Of a DNA stretch of 64,000 bases, positions 25,504-34,189 are shown piece after piece. The position numbers were made by a program, and so were the translations under genes. Source of the DNA: Candidatus Poribacteria bacterium. GTDB taxonomy: Bacteria; Poribacteria; WGA-4E; WGA-3G. The number at the start of each line of letters is the position of its first letter. Position 1 is the stretch's first letter. The DNA is taken from positions 248,001-312,000 of the forward strand of contig JAPPFM010000010.1 in assembly GCA_028821605.1 (NCBI GenBank), written 5' to 3'. The notes under the pieces are model-generated. The model searched no databases and was not told the origin of the DNA. It worked only from the letters and a program-made list of their open reading frames with translations.

Positions 25504-28119
25504 GTGCGCGTTTTAATACTGTTATTGATTTTCTGTTTTTTGTCCCCCGCGTGGAGCGACATTCAATTTGAAGAAGTATCACAACAAGCAGGCATTGACC
25601 GTATCGGAGAGAGTTGGGGCAACGCTTGGGGCGATTTTGATGGTGATGGTTATCTCGATTTATGGGCGACGAATCACCGACACAAGCCGAGCCTCTACCG
25701 GAATAACGGTGACGGCACCTTCACAGACATTATTGACGAAGTTTGGGATGCGAATCCGCTTGCGGATACACATGGCGTAGCATGGGCAGACTACGATAAC
25801 GATGGCGACCAAGACCTGATTGTGCTGTCAGGCAGTGGAGGCGGTTTGGGCGGGGTGCGCAACAATCACGCTAACCACTTTTATGTGAACGAGAACGGAC
25901 TGTTGATTGAGCGCGCCGCTGAACTCGGTGTGGATTATCCACTTTTGCGAGGCAGGACACCGCTCTGGTTGGATGTAAACCGTGATGGACGGCTTGATCT
26001 CCTTCTCACAGGAACTACCAGATATAGTGCCGGCGCGTTAATTACATCCGCCTTGTTTGGACAAACGATGAACGGCTTTGAAGATATCAGTACCGTCACG
26101 GGTTTCTCTTTCCAAGAAAGTGCCGCGCTTGCACAATACGCTGACATAACTTCAGACGGGAGTATGGAGATCGTCGTTAGTTATCACAACTATCCACTCG
26201 CAATATATGATACATCTGGAAGTCCTTTTAAGGACCTAATCGGGACACTCGGTATTCCCAGGGGATATTCTGTACACGATGCTGCAATTGCGGATTTCAA
26301 CGGAGATCTGCACCTTGATATCTTTCTTGCCCGTGGACTCTATCAGTCTTCTGCAGGGCAGGTAGATCCCTATAAATTGGAGTTGAATATACGGACCTCC
26401 GGTGTAAATGAAAAAGGGGTTCGTTTTAAAACGGAAGGCGATGTCTCTTTTCAAATCTACTCGGAATGGGGACCGCGGTTGCCCTTGGTGAATATTGGCG
26501 CTGAGGGACACTGGGTGACAGCGTTTGAGGGGGGCGAGTTTCAAGGTGTAACGCCAAACCTCCGATCTGCGACCTTTGAGGTCACTCTTTCTCCGAATGA
26601 CCCAAGGGTTGCAGGCTTAAAACCTCGCCCTGAAGATGCCAACTATGGGATTTACGTAGGTTATCAACCCGATACGAAAACGTGGACACTCCTCTGTCAG
26701 GAGAAACCTGCCATAATCTTGGTGAAAGCGACACAACCTATATCAGAGTTGGAAACTATTAACTTTTCCATTGGAGATCTGCGCGGGCAGCCCCCGTCTC
26801 AGCTTTTTATCAACCAAGGAGATGGGTTCCAGAATACCGGATCCGTAGGTGCCCTTAATACTTTTGAGGACGGACGTTGTGTTGCAGCGGGTGATTTTGA
26901 CAACGATATGGATATAGACCTCTATGTTGTTCGTTCAAGGACATCCGCCAATGTTCCCAACCGTCTCTATACAAACGTTGGTAACGGCTTGTTCCTTACA
27001 AGTCTTGACACCGATAGTGTCTCTGGAAGTCCGAATGGTAGAGGACAGAGTGCGACGGTCGCTGATTACGATAGGGACGGTTACTTGGATCTCTTTGTGA
27101 CAAACGGACGAGCCGAATATCCGTTTAGCGAGGGACCCGATCAATTGTTCCGAAACATCGGGGGCAACAATAACTATCTGCAAATTGATTTAGAAGGAAC
27201 CGTATCCAATAGAGATGGAATCGGTGCTCGACTTTTCGTGACCACGCCCGATGGGAAAACTCAGCTCCGAGAAAATGGCGGTGGTATCCATTGGGCACAA
27301 CAAGACCAAAAACGTATCCATTTTGGACTCGCTCAGAATGAGAAAGTCAGCGAATTGGCTATCCACTGGCCGAGCGGAATAATTCAAAAATTGACAGATG
27401 TTCCTGTGAATCAAATATTGCGTGTTGTTGAACCTAATGAGCGACCTTATCTCACCGGTGATGTTAATCAAGATGAACAAGTGGATATACTTGACTTCCT
27501 TCTTATTCTGGTCCACTTTGGAGAGAAGCCACCTACAAATCCTCGAACTGATGTCAACAAAGATGGTGAAATCAATATCTCAGATCTCGCTTGGCTCGTC
27601 AACTTTATTGAAGAGAAGCGAGCAGCTGCAGCCGCACCATATCGTAAGCATATAACTGGGGCAACCTATAGGGATATATTGGATTCGACGCGCCAGCTTT
27701 CAAAGACGGATACCGCTCTGCTTAATTCCTTTTACGAAAAAATTGAAGGGATATCGGGGAACGCTGCACAAATAGAGTTAGTCAAACGCTTCTTAAGGCA
27801 GCTGTTAATGCCTGTTGAGGAACCTTTGGTAACCAAACTCCATGCGAACTTTCCGAATCCGTTTAACCCTGAAACTTGGATTCCATACCAACTCGCCACA
27901 GATGGCGACATCACAATACGTATCTATAATACATCAGGGCATGTTGTGCGGACGCTCTTTGCTGGGCATCAGGGGGCGGGGTATTACCTGAATCGGAGTA
28001 AAGCCGCATACTGGGATGGTAGAAACGAAATCGGCGAGCAGGTGGCGAGTGGCGTCTATATATACGAGTTGGTAACGCCGACATTCAAACAGACAAGACG
28101 ACTCGTGATACTAAAATAG
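25504..28119 (+). CDS. Secreted FG-GAP/VCBS repeat protein with UnbV, dockerin and C-terminal sorting-type domain
   Basis: A signal peptide (RVLILLLIFCFLSPAWS) is followed by several FG-GAP/VCBS calcium repeats (GDFDGDGYLDLW, ADYDNDGDQDLI, GDFDNDMDIDLY, ADYDRDGYLDLF) that build a beta-propeller. Next come an ASPIC/UnbV-type domain near residues 540-640, two dockerin-like EF-hand loops (DVNQDEQVDILD, DVNKDGEINISD), and a C-terminal module NPFNPETWIPY...GVYIYEL...ILK shared with the two sulfatases. That module resembles FlgD-Ig/type IX-style C-terminal domains and probably directs export or surface attachment. GTG 25504 is chosen for its AAGGAG and because it starts the signal peptide. Function is likely adhesion or glycan binding. 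Confidence 0.8.
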   Translation: MRVLILLLIFCFLSPAWSDIQFEEVSQQAGIDRIGESWGNAWGDFDGDGYLDLWATNHRHKPSLYRNNGDGTFTDIIDEVWDANPLADTHGVAWADYDNDGDQDLIVLSGSGGGLGGVRNNHANHFYVNENGLLIERAAELGVDYPLLRGRTPLWLDVNRDGRLDLLLTGTTRYSAGALITSALFGQTMNGFEDISTVTGFSFQESAALAQYADITSDGSMEIVVSYHNYPLAIYDTSGSPFKDLIGTLGIPRGYSVHDAAIADFNGDLHLDIFLARGLYQSSAGQVDPYKLELNIRTSGVNEKGVRFKTEGDVSFQIYSEWGPRLPLVNIGAEGHWVTAFEGGEFQGVTPNLRSATFEVTLSPNDPRVAGLKPRPEDANYGIYVGYQPDTKTWTLLCQEKPAIILVKATQPISELETINFSIGDLRGQPPSQLFINQGDGFQNTGSVGALNTFEDGRCVAAGDFDNDMDIDLYVVRSRTSANVPNRLYTNVGNGLFLTSLDTDSVSGSPNGRGQSATVADYDRDGYLDLFVTNGRAEYPFSEGPDQLFRNIGGNNNYLQIDLEGTVSNRDGIGARLFVTTPDGKTQLRENGGGIHWAQQDQKRIHFGLAQNEKVSELAIHWPSGIIQKLTDVPVNQILRVVEPNERPYLTGDVNQDEQVDILDFLLILVHFGEKPPTNPRTDVNKDGEINISDLAWLVNFIEEKRAAAAAPYRKHITGATYRDILDSTRQLSKTDTALLNSFYEKIEGISGNAAQIELVKRFLRQLLMPVEEPLVTKLHANFPNPFNPETWIPYQLATDGDITIRIYNTSGHVVRTLFAGHQGAGYYLNRSKAAYWDGRNEIGEQVASGVYIYELVTPTFKQTRRLVILK

Positions 28120-28136
28120 AGAAGGGAAATCGGTCT

Positions 28137-28256
28137 TCAGAGGAATAGTTATCAGTTACCGGTTGTCAGTTAATCGCCTGTGGCAGGCCAGTTAACTGTC
28201 TCCTCCACAACAACCCTCTTTAACTGACGACTGACGACTGACGACTGATAACTACT
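28137..28256. repeat. TCAGTTATCAG / CTGACGACTGATAAC repeat leading into a start codon
   Basis: Left arm GTTATCAGTTACCGGTTGTC, right arm with three tandem CTGACGA units and CTGATAACTACT immediately before ATG 28257. No Shine-Dalgarno is present. Confidence 0.7.
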
Positions 28257-29249
28257 ATGAAAAAAGCATTAGTCACAGGTGGTGCGGGCTTTATGGGCGC
28301 GCACGTCGTTAATGAACTTCTTCGTCAAGGGAACACAGAAGTTGTTGCACTTGATGACCTGAGTGGTGGTTTCCGTGGGAACCTCGACTCTGCCGTAACC
28401 TTTGTTGAGGGAAGTATCCTTGATGCTCAGCTTATAAATCAACTCTGTGAGCAATATAAATTCGACTATATCTATCATCTTGCCGCTTATGCAGCGGAGG
28501 GGCTGAGTCACTTTATCAAACGATTTAACTACCAGAATAATCTCATCGGAAGTGTGAACCTCATCAACGCAGCGGTAAACCACAATGTCAAACGATTTGT
28601 GTTCACTTCTTCTATCGCTGTTTATGGAGAAAACCAACTCCCGATGCATGAGGGACTCATCCCTGTCCCGGAAGATTCTTACGGTATTGCTAAGTATGCG
28701 GTGGAACAGGAACTCGCTGTCTCTAAGCGGCTCTTCGATTTAGATTATACGATTTTCCGACCGCACAACGTTTATGGCGAACTCCAGAATATCAGCGACA
28801 AGTATCGAAACGTTATCGGTATCTTCATGAATAATATCATGCAGGATAAACCGCTACGCATTTTTGGAGACGGAGAACAGACGCGCGCCTTCACACATAT
28901 CGCAGATGTTGCCCCACACATCGCCCGCGCTGTGGACATACCGGAGGCATCCGGAGAGGTTTTTAACGTCGGTTCGGATGAACATGTCTCGGTGAATGAG
29001 TTAGCGGATTTAGTGATGACGGCAATGGATAAGGAAGTATCTGTCATCAATGTGCATGCCAGAGAAGAGGTTAAACACGCCTATTGTTCCCATGAGAAAT
29101 TTCAGCAGATTTTCGGAAAAACATCGCAGGTCTCATTAGACGAGGGACTTCATCGCATGGCGACATGGGCTAAATCGGTTGGGCCACGTCCAGCTACCGA
29201 GTTCGATGACATTGAAATTCGCAAGAATCTGCCAGATAGCTGGAAATAA
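28257..29249 (+). CDS. NAD-dependent nucleotide-sugar epimerase (GalE-like)
   Basis: Extended SDR of 330 residues, the usual length of UDP-glucose 4-epimerase and relatives. Motifs: VTGGAGFMGAHV at the N-terminus, TSSIAVYGE with the catalytic Ser, YGIAKYAVE with Tyr-x-x-x-Lys, FRPHNVYGE, and FNVGSDEHVS. It interconverts nucleotide sugars for the polysaccharide pathway; the exact sugar is unknown. The start codon directly follows the dispersed repeat and lacks a Shine-Dalgarno. Confidence 0.85.
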   Translation: MKKALVTGGAGFMGAHVVNELLRQGNTEVVALDDLSGGFRGNLDSAVTFVEGSILDAQLINQLCEQYKFDYIYHLAAYAAEGLSHFIKRFNYQNNLIGSVNLINAAVNHNVKRFVFTSSIAVYGENQLPMHEGLIPVPEDSYGIAKYAVEQELAVSKRLFDLDYTIFRPHNVYGELQNISDKYRNVIGIFMNNIMQDKPLRIFGDGEQTRAFTHIADVAPHIARAVDIPEASGEVFNVGSDEHVSVNELADLVMTAMDKEVSVINVHAREEVKHAYCSHEKFQQIFGKTSQVSLDEGLHRMATWAKSVGPRPATEFDDIEIRKNLPDSWK

Positions 29250-29264
29250 GTCTAATATAGTTGT

Positions 29265-29388
29265 CGATGGAACAGTTATCAGTTAAGAGGTATCTTGTGG
29301 TACTAACAATAAAAGGAACCGACACAAGCGTTTAACTGACAACTGACAACTGATAACCGACAACTATTCTTCTGACAACTATTAAATC
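29265..29388. repeat. TCAGTTATCAG / CTGACAACTGATAAC repeat before flippase gene
   Basis: CAGTTATCAGTTAAGAGG on the left, and on the right a run of CTGACAACTGACAACTGATA words ending about 10 nt before the ATG. Confidence 0.7.
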
Positions 29389-30711
29389 ATGGTCAAAAGA
29401 CTCCTACAGCACAAAACGTTTTGGGTAATGGTGATTACCTTTGCTGGTATGGGGTTGAGCCTCCTCGTCCGTGTCTTATTGATTCCAAAACGGTTCGGCT
29501 TCACCGAAACCGCGGATGCACTCACGACCGCATTGACGGTCGTTTTGTTAGTCGATACGGTTGTCCGAGAGGGCACCAAATTTAGCCTTGTTCCTGTCTT
29601 TGTCACACGCGAAAAGGAGATGACTCCTACAGAATACCAGCGATTCACGAATAGTCTCCTGATTTTTTTCCTAACTGTTGGCTTCGCGGTTTTCGTTCTG
29701 ATGGAGCTTTTCGCACCATGGATAGTCGGTGGATTATTATGGAAATCGGAAACCGATGATGTGCAAAAGGTTACGACATTGTTAAGATTGTGTGCCCCAC
29801 TCCTTATTTTTGGATGTGGTAGCACAGTTCTCGGTGCTTTCCTGAACAGCCAGCAGCATTTCAAAACGGTCGCACTCCGAAACGCGCTACCTGCTGGCGT
29901 TGCAGGGTTTATATTTTTGCTCCTATGGAATGCACAAAACCTGGAGAACTGGGTGGCGATCGCATACACAGGCGGATTTGTCGCGTATTTTGGATGGCTT
30001 TGCATCGGTGCCTATCGAACGGGACATCGGTATACCTTTACAGGTATTTCTGCGGATACATTGCGTTCCTTGAAAGACACTGTGACTTTACCAACACTCG
30101 GCTTCGCAATTCGACAAGTTACAAACCGTTTGTTCGTTGAGGTGTCTCTTGTCTCGCAACTTGGAGACGGTGCTATTACACGCTATAAATCTGCTTTCCA
30201 AATCTTCTCGGCGCTACAGACACTTATCGGTATTAGTATTGCAACAACTGGTTTGCCCGACATGGCAGCGCACGACGTGGTAAAAGATAAAAAAGAATTA
30301 GGACGTACACTCAACCGAAATGCACGCACTGCTATAATCATTGGATTGCCAGTAACCTTAGTTTTGTTAATGTTTCATGGAAAAATCAGTTGGATTTTAT
30401 ATGGAAGAGGGACAATTGATCAAGCGTCAATCCAATTGATAGGACAGCTCCTCTTTTGGCTCGGCATGGGGATGATATTTTCGTGTCTGATACCTGTACT
30501 AAACGCTGGGCTTTACGCACAAAAAGCGTACCGGTCTGTTTTCGCAAATATGGTGACGATGGCTGTTCTCAATGTGCTGGTGGCTTACGGATTGATTAGA
30601 ACCTTGGAACTTCGAGCGATTGCAATCGCTGTATCAATCACTGCGCTACTCGCTGTTGCAAACCTAACGTATCTCCTCCGAAAAACGCGGGTTTCTTGGT
30701 TTCAAAAGTAA
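29389..30711 (+). CDS. MurJ/MviN-like lipid-linked oligosaccharide flippase
   Basis: Integral membrane protein of the MOP/MviN family, 440 residues with about 12 hydrophobic segments. The opening (GLSLLVRVLLIPKRFG, TADALTTALTVVLL) matches the MurJ/Wzx N-terminus, and FRQVTNR-like charged loops (IRQVTNRLFVEV) occur mid-protein. It would move an undecaprenyl-linked sugar repeat across the inner membrane. Its place among glycosyltransferases and a polymerase suggests export of surface polysaccharide rather than lipid II, but sequence alone cannot separate the two. No Shine-Dalgarno; the start follows a dispersed repeat. Confidence 0.8.
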   Translation: MVKRLLQHKTFWVMVITFAGMGLSLLVRVLLIPKRFGFTETADALTTALTVVLLVDTVVREGTKFSLVPVFVTREKEMTPTEYQRFTNSLLIFFLTVGFAVFVLMELFAPWIVGGLLWKSETDDVQKVTTLLRLCAPLLIFGCGSTVLGAFLNSQQHFKTVALRNALPAGVAGFIFLLLWNAQNLENWVAIAYTGGFVAYFGWLCIGAYRTGHRYTFTGISADTLRSLKDTVTLPTLGFAIRQVTNRLFVEVSLVSQLGDGAITRYKSAFQIFSALQTLIGISIATTGLPDMAAHDVVKDKKELGRTLNRNARTAIIIGLPVTLVLLMFHGKISWILYGRGTIDQASIQLIGQLLFWLGMGMIFSCLIPVLNAGLYAQKAYRSVFANMVTMAVLNVLVAYGLIRTLELRAIAIAVSITALLAVANLTYLLRKTRVSWFQK

Positions 30712-30752
30712 TAGGCACACTCCGTTGTGCCGTCCACACGAAAGTGGAAAAA

Positions 30753-31694
30753 ATGAAGAATATTGCGGATTATCACTACCTCATCGTGGCAGGCACTACC
30801 AAAGCGGCAACGACATCACTTTTCACCTATCTTGCCGACCACCCGGCTGTTTGTGCTGCGACTTACAAGGAAACCCGATTTTTTCTCAGCGATGATTATC
30901 CGCTTCCCTCAAAATATCGATATAAAGGTGATGCTGAGGAATACAACCTTTTGTTTTCTGATTCTGATGAAACACAACTCAGAATGGAGTCTACACCTGA
31001 TTATCTGTATTGTGAAAAGGCACGTGAGAGAATCGTCGAGTTTCTGCCGCATGCAAGGTTGGTTTTCAGTTTTCGGGAACCGATTTCAAGGTTAATCTCC
31101 TGGTATCGATTCGCAAAGCAAATTGGCAAATTGCCACAAACCTTGAGTTTTGATGCGTATGTTGAATTGCTTTTCACTTCTGTTGACTGCCACAGACGGA
31201 ACGGGGAACAGCACTTGCAAACACTTCAGCAGGGATGTTATACTATCTATTTGGAGCGTTATTTTAAGCAATTTGATCCAGCGCGTATCCACGTCCTCTT
31301 TTATGAGGAGTTTGCAGCGCAGCCATTAAATACCATGATGGAGTTGTGCAACTTCGCTGATATAGATGCCAATTTTTATAGCGATTACACCTTTGAAGTG
31401 ACGAATCGTTCCCAGAGGATGCGAAATTCCGAGTTGCATCGGAAATATAGGGACTTCCGGTTTCGATTGCGACAGTGGACACATAACAAGCCAATTGTTC
31501 ATATCCCTTTGCGGACGATTAGACGAACAATTGAACCGCTCTATCTCCGATTAAACACACAGGCAGATGAGAAGACTCAAATGTCAGAGGAAACACGATG
31601 TCGTTTAATCGATTATTACAAACCAGATGTTCATGCCCTCGGTGAATTAATTGGGAAACCTTTACCATGGGAGATTTTCGTAAAATCCAGTTAA
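30753..31694 (+). CDS. Sulfotransferase 1
   Basis: PAPS-dependent carbohydrate sulfotransferase. The 5'-phosphosulfate-binding loop is AGTTKAATTSLF and the 3'-phosphate-binding segment FREPISRLISWY. About 313 residues. ATG 30753 is preferred to an in-frame upstream start that overlaps the flippase gene, because the P-loop should lie close to the N-terminus. The 3' end overlaps the next sulfotransferase gene by 28 nt, so they are likely translated together. It probably adds sulfate to a sugar of the surface polysaccharide. Confidence 0.85.
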   Translation: MKNIADYHYLIVAGTTKAATTSLFTYLADHPAVCAATYKETRFFLSDDYPLPSKYRYKGDAEEYNLLFSDSDETQLRMESTPDYLYCEKARERIVEFLPHARLVFSFREPISRLISWYRFAKQIGKLPQTLSFDAYVELLFTSVDCHRRNGEQHLQTLQQGCYTIYLERYFKQFDPARIHVLFYEEFAAQPLNTMMELCNFADIDANFYSDYTFEVTNRSQRMRNSELHRKYRDFRFRLRQWTHNKPIVHIPLRTIRRTIEPLYLRLNTQADEKTQMSEETRCRLIDYYKPDVHALGELIGKPLPWEIFVKSS

Positions 31695-32587
31695 TGATTG
31701 TTGGCGCACAGAAAGCAGGAACCTCTTCGCTCCTTCGCTACTTGGCGCAGCATCCAGATATTCACACCCACGCACAACCAGAGATGACGTTTTTCCTGCA
31801 AGAGCGTGAATACACGCGTGGGTATGAGTGGGCTTTTGCAAAGTATTTTATCGGGGAAAGCACTCACGGTGAAATTCAGGATAAACAACTCATCGCTAAA
31901 AATGTGATGGTCATGCATTCACCGGAAGTCATGCAACGCATTTATGAACACAACCCTGAGATCCATCTCGTCGTCCTACTTCGCGAACCTGTGGCTCGTG
32001 CCTATTCTGCCTATTGGTGGGCTCGGCGGAGAGGTTGGGAAAACATCAAAACTTATGAAGAGGCACTCGCTGCCGAGAAAGCGCGTGTAAACGAAGATTG
32101 GTTTAAATGGCGACAGTGCGCCTATCAGTATAACAGTATCTATTATCCACACGTCAAGAATTTGATAACCCAATTCGGGGCGAGTCAGGTACACTGCGTC
32201 CTAACTGACGACCTGAAGGAGAACGCTGAAACTGTCTGTCAGCAACTCTTTGAGCGTATTGGTATCCATTCTGATTTCAAACCTCTTATTGGCGAACGGC
32301 ATAACCGAGCCGCTATGCCACGTTCCGAACGGTTCAACTTTCTGTTTACGCAATTTCTGGCATCTCATAATCCCATCAGAAGAGCCATTCGCAAACTTGT
32401 TCCAGATGCTACCGCTTACAAGTTGAGAAAAGCTGTGCTGGATTGGAACGACAAACCGCAGAAGGGGATGAAATCGGTTCCACCATCAATTAATCCTGAG
32501 ACGCGTGAACGCCAGATGGCGTATTTTAAACCCTTTAACGAACAATTGGCAGAATTACTGGGCAAAGACCTCTCCTCTTGGAATTAA
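31667..32587 (+). CDS. Sulfotransferase 2
   Basis: 306 residues, with 5'-PSB loop VGAQKAGTSSLLRYL and 3'-PB segment LREPVARAYSAYWWARRRG, a typical heparan-type (Sulfotransfer_1) layout. It starts inside the end of the preceding sulfotransferase gene in another frame. It is only moderately similar to that gene, so the two probably act on different positions. Confidence 0.87.
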   Translation: MGDFRKIQLMIVGAQKAGTSSLLRYLAQHPDIHTHAQPEMTFFLQEREYTRGYEWAFAKYFIGESTHGEIQDKQLIAKNVMVMHSPEVMQRIYEHNPEIHLVVLLREPVARAYSAYWWARRRGWENIKTYEEALAAEKARVNEDWFKWRQCAYQYNSIYYPHVKNLITQFGASQVHCVLTDDLKENAETVCQQLFERIGIHSDFKPLIGERHNRAAMPRSERFNFLFTQFLASHNPIRRAIRKLVPDATAYKLRKAVLDWNDKPQKGMKSVPPSINPETRERQMAYFKPFNEQLAELLGKDLSSWN

Positions 32588-32809
32588 ACACCCGCTGAAA
32601 GGCTTTCAGTTATTGACTATTATAGTAAAACCGGAAAATAACAGGGCACTTTGGAAAACACAAAACACCTCACCACCACTGGCGAGGAAGTTTTTACTTC
32701 GGTGTTTCCCCTAGGAACCTCGCCCTTCCACAATGTCTAATTAATTGTAGGTTTTACTATAGTTGTCGGAAACCGACAACCGACAACCGACGACTGACAA
32801 CCAATAAAA
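32588..32809. repeat. Dispersed repeats flanking a MITE before polymerase gene
   Basis: GGCTTTCAGTTATTGACTAT before and GTTGTCGGAAACCGACAACC plus CGACTGACAACCAATAAAA after the MITE at 32621-32761. The MITE seems to have inserted into an earlier TCAGT/ACTGA repeat. The ATG follows with no Shine-Dalgarno. Confidence 0.65.
32621..32761. mobile_element. MITE-like element, family 1, copy B
   Basis: Perfect 12-bp terminal inverted repeats TATAGTAAAACC (32621-32632) and GGTTTTACTATA (32750-32761). Its interior matches the copy at 22931 except for extra bases in the loop of the central GGCGAGG...ACCTCGCC hairpin (AAGTTTTTACTTCGGTG). Confidence 0.85.
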
Positions 32810-34189
32810 ATGATTTACTTTTTGACAGGATACGTCGCTTTTGAAGAGTTTATACTGAAGTTTTTGCCTGTTAGTGATACTGTCTACTCCTATTTAAGAT
32901 TCCTCGGTGAAATGCTCATCTATGTCGCTTTTGGGAAACTCGTTATCCATAAACTACATAGGGGTATTCCCTTCGTCAAAACAGCGATTGATTTACCGAT
33001 TATAGGCTTTTACAGCGTCGTCTTGTTGTCAATGCTCGTCAACAGATCACCTTTGATAGGCAGTCTTTACAATATCCGACCCTTTGCGCGATATATTGTG
33101 CTTTTCTATCTCGTTGCGAACTCCAGCCTGTCAGAAAGACGCATTACAACGTTTTTGCGGATAATTCTCGGTATCGGCATCTTCCAACTCACTGCAGGTC
33201 TCATTCAGTGGGTGGGGGGTCCCGCTGCCTTTGACTTCTTTCTACCACGAGAATCAACACTCGGCATCGCTGGATTTACGAAAGAATACAGATTGCTTGA
33301 GATTGGTAGGGAAATTGGAAGTATTTACGGAACGTTAGGCGATACCGTGATTTACGGTATCTTTATGATTCTTGTTCTTGTCATCTATCTCTCTCGTATT
33401 CGACGGCTTGAGTATCTGAACCTCCTCGGTGCAGCAGTGCTATTTTTCTTTATCGCGCGTTCGTATTCACGCGCTGCTACATTTTCGGCACTCTTCGCTG
33501 GTGGGGCGTGGTACTACTTCCACTATGGGTGGAGAAAAACCCTCCGTTTAGCACTGGCGACAGTATTAGTCTTTGGGCTACTATTGGCAGTCGTAAATCC
33601 ATTCAATCTTGAGTACATAAATCCGCGCAAAGCAAGGGTTGGACTCGTCGGCAACGTAACAGGTGTATTTTCTGGATCCTATGTCCGTGTTGCGCAAAAA
33701 CAGCGGCTGGGCGCATTAATCGGGAATGTACCGACAGTTCTCGTAAACAAACCTATCTTAGGCTATGGTGCCGACCAGAACGCCACAATTGAAGGACTCA
33801 ATATAAGCAAAAGGTCGTTCCTGCTGAAAGTACTCAGTAAAAGTGGATTCAAAGATGTATATTGGGTAGCGATCCTCTGTTTCTATGGCATATTGGGACT
33901 CGGTTTTTTCGCTTTGATATTTTATCGGCTCTTTCGCGCCGCGCTAAACCTTTACAGAAGGTCCGTCAATACACTGTTTGCTGGAGACGGGAGTGCTTCT
34001 GCTTCGCGCGTGACACAACAGATTGCAATCATAATGCTTTGTCTTGTTGCTGTTACAGTGTTTTTACTTTTCTTCAATCGAACCCTTGAATATCGAGGCT
34101 ACGGTTTCTACTTCTGGCTTTGTGCCGGTCTTATGTTCGCTAGCGATAGATCGCTCCCGACCTATAGACCCTTGAGGATAACATTATGA
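32810..34189 (+). CDS. O-antigen ligase / polysaccharide polymerase-like membrane protein
   Basis: 459 residues with 10-12 predicted membrane segments and a large periplasmic loop near residues 260-340, the layout of the Wzy/WaaL (O-antigen ligase) family. That family polymerises repeat units or attaches the chain to lipid A core. Sequence conservation in this family is low, so the choice between polymerase and ligase is open. The stop overlaps the next ATG (ATGA), implying translational coupling to the glycosidase. Confidence 0.75.
   Translation: MIYFLTGYVAFEEFILKFLPVSDTVYSYLRFLGEMLIYVAFGKLVIHKLHRGIPFVKTAIDLPIIGFYSVVLLSMLVNRSPLIGSLYNIRPFARYIVLFYLVANSSLSERRITTFLRIILGIGIFQLTAGLIQWVGGPAAFDFFLPRESTLGIAGFTKEYRLLEIGREIGSIYGTLGDTVIYGIFMILVLVIYLSRIRRLEYLNLLGAAVLFFFIARSYSRAATFSALFAGGAWYYFHYGWRKTLRLALATVLVFGLLLAVVNPFNLEYINPRKARVGLVGNVTGVFSGSYVRVAQKQRLGALIGNVPTVLVNKPILGYGADQNATIEGLNISKRSFLLKVLSKSGFKDVYWVAILCFYGILGLGFFALIFYRLFRAALNLYRRSVNTLFAGDGSASASRVTQQIAIIMLCLVAVTVFLLFFNRTLEYRGYGFYFWLCAGLMFASDRSLPTYRPLRITL

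Noticed and set aside
30696-30752. Upstream start of sulfotransferase 1 overlapping the flippase gene
   Set aside because: It places unrelated residues before the P-loop. ATG 30753 fits the family length.
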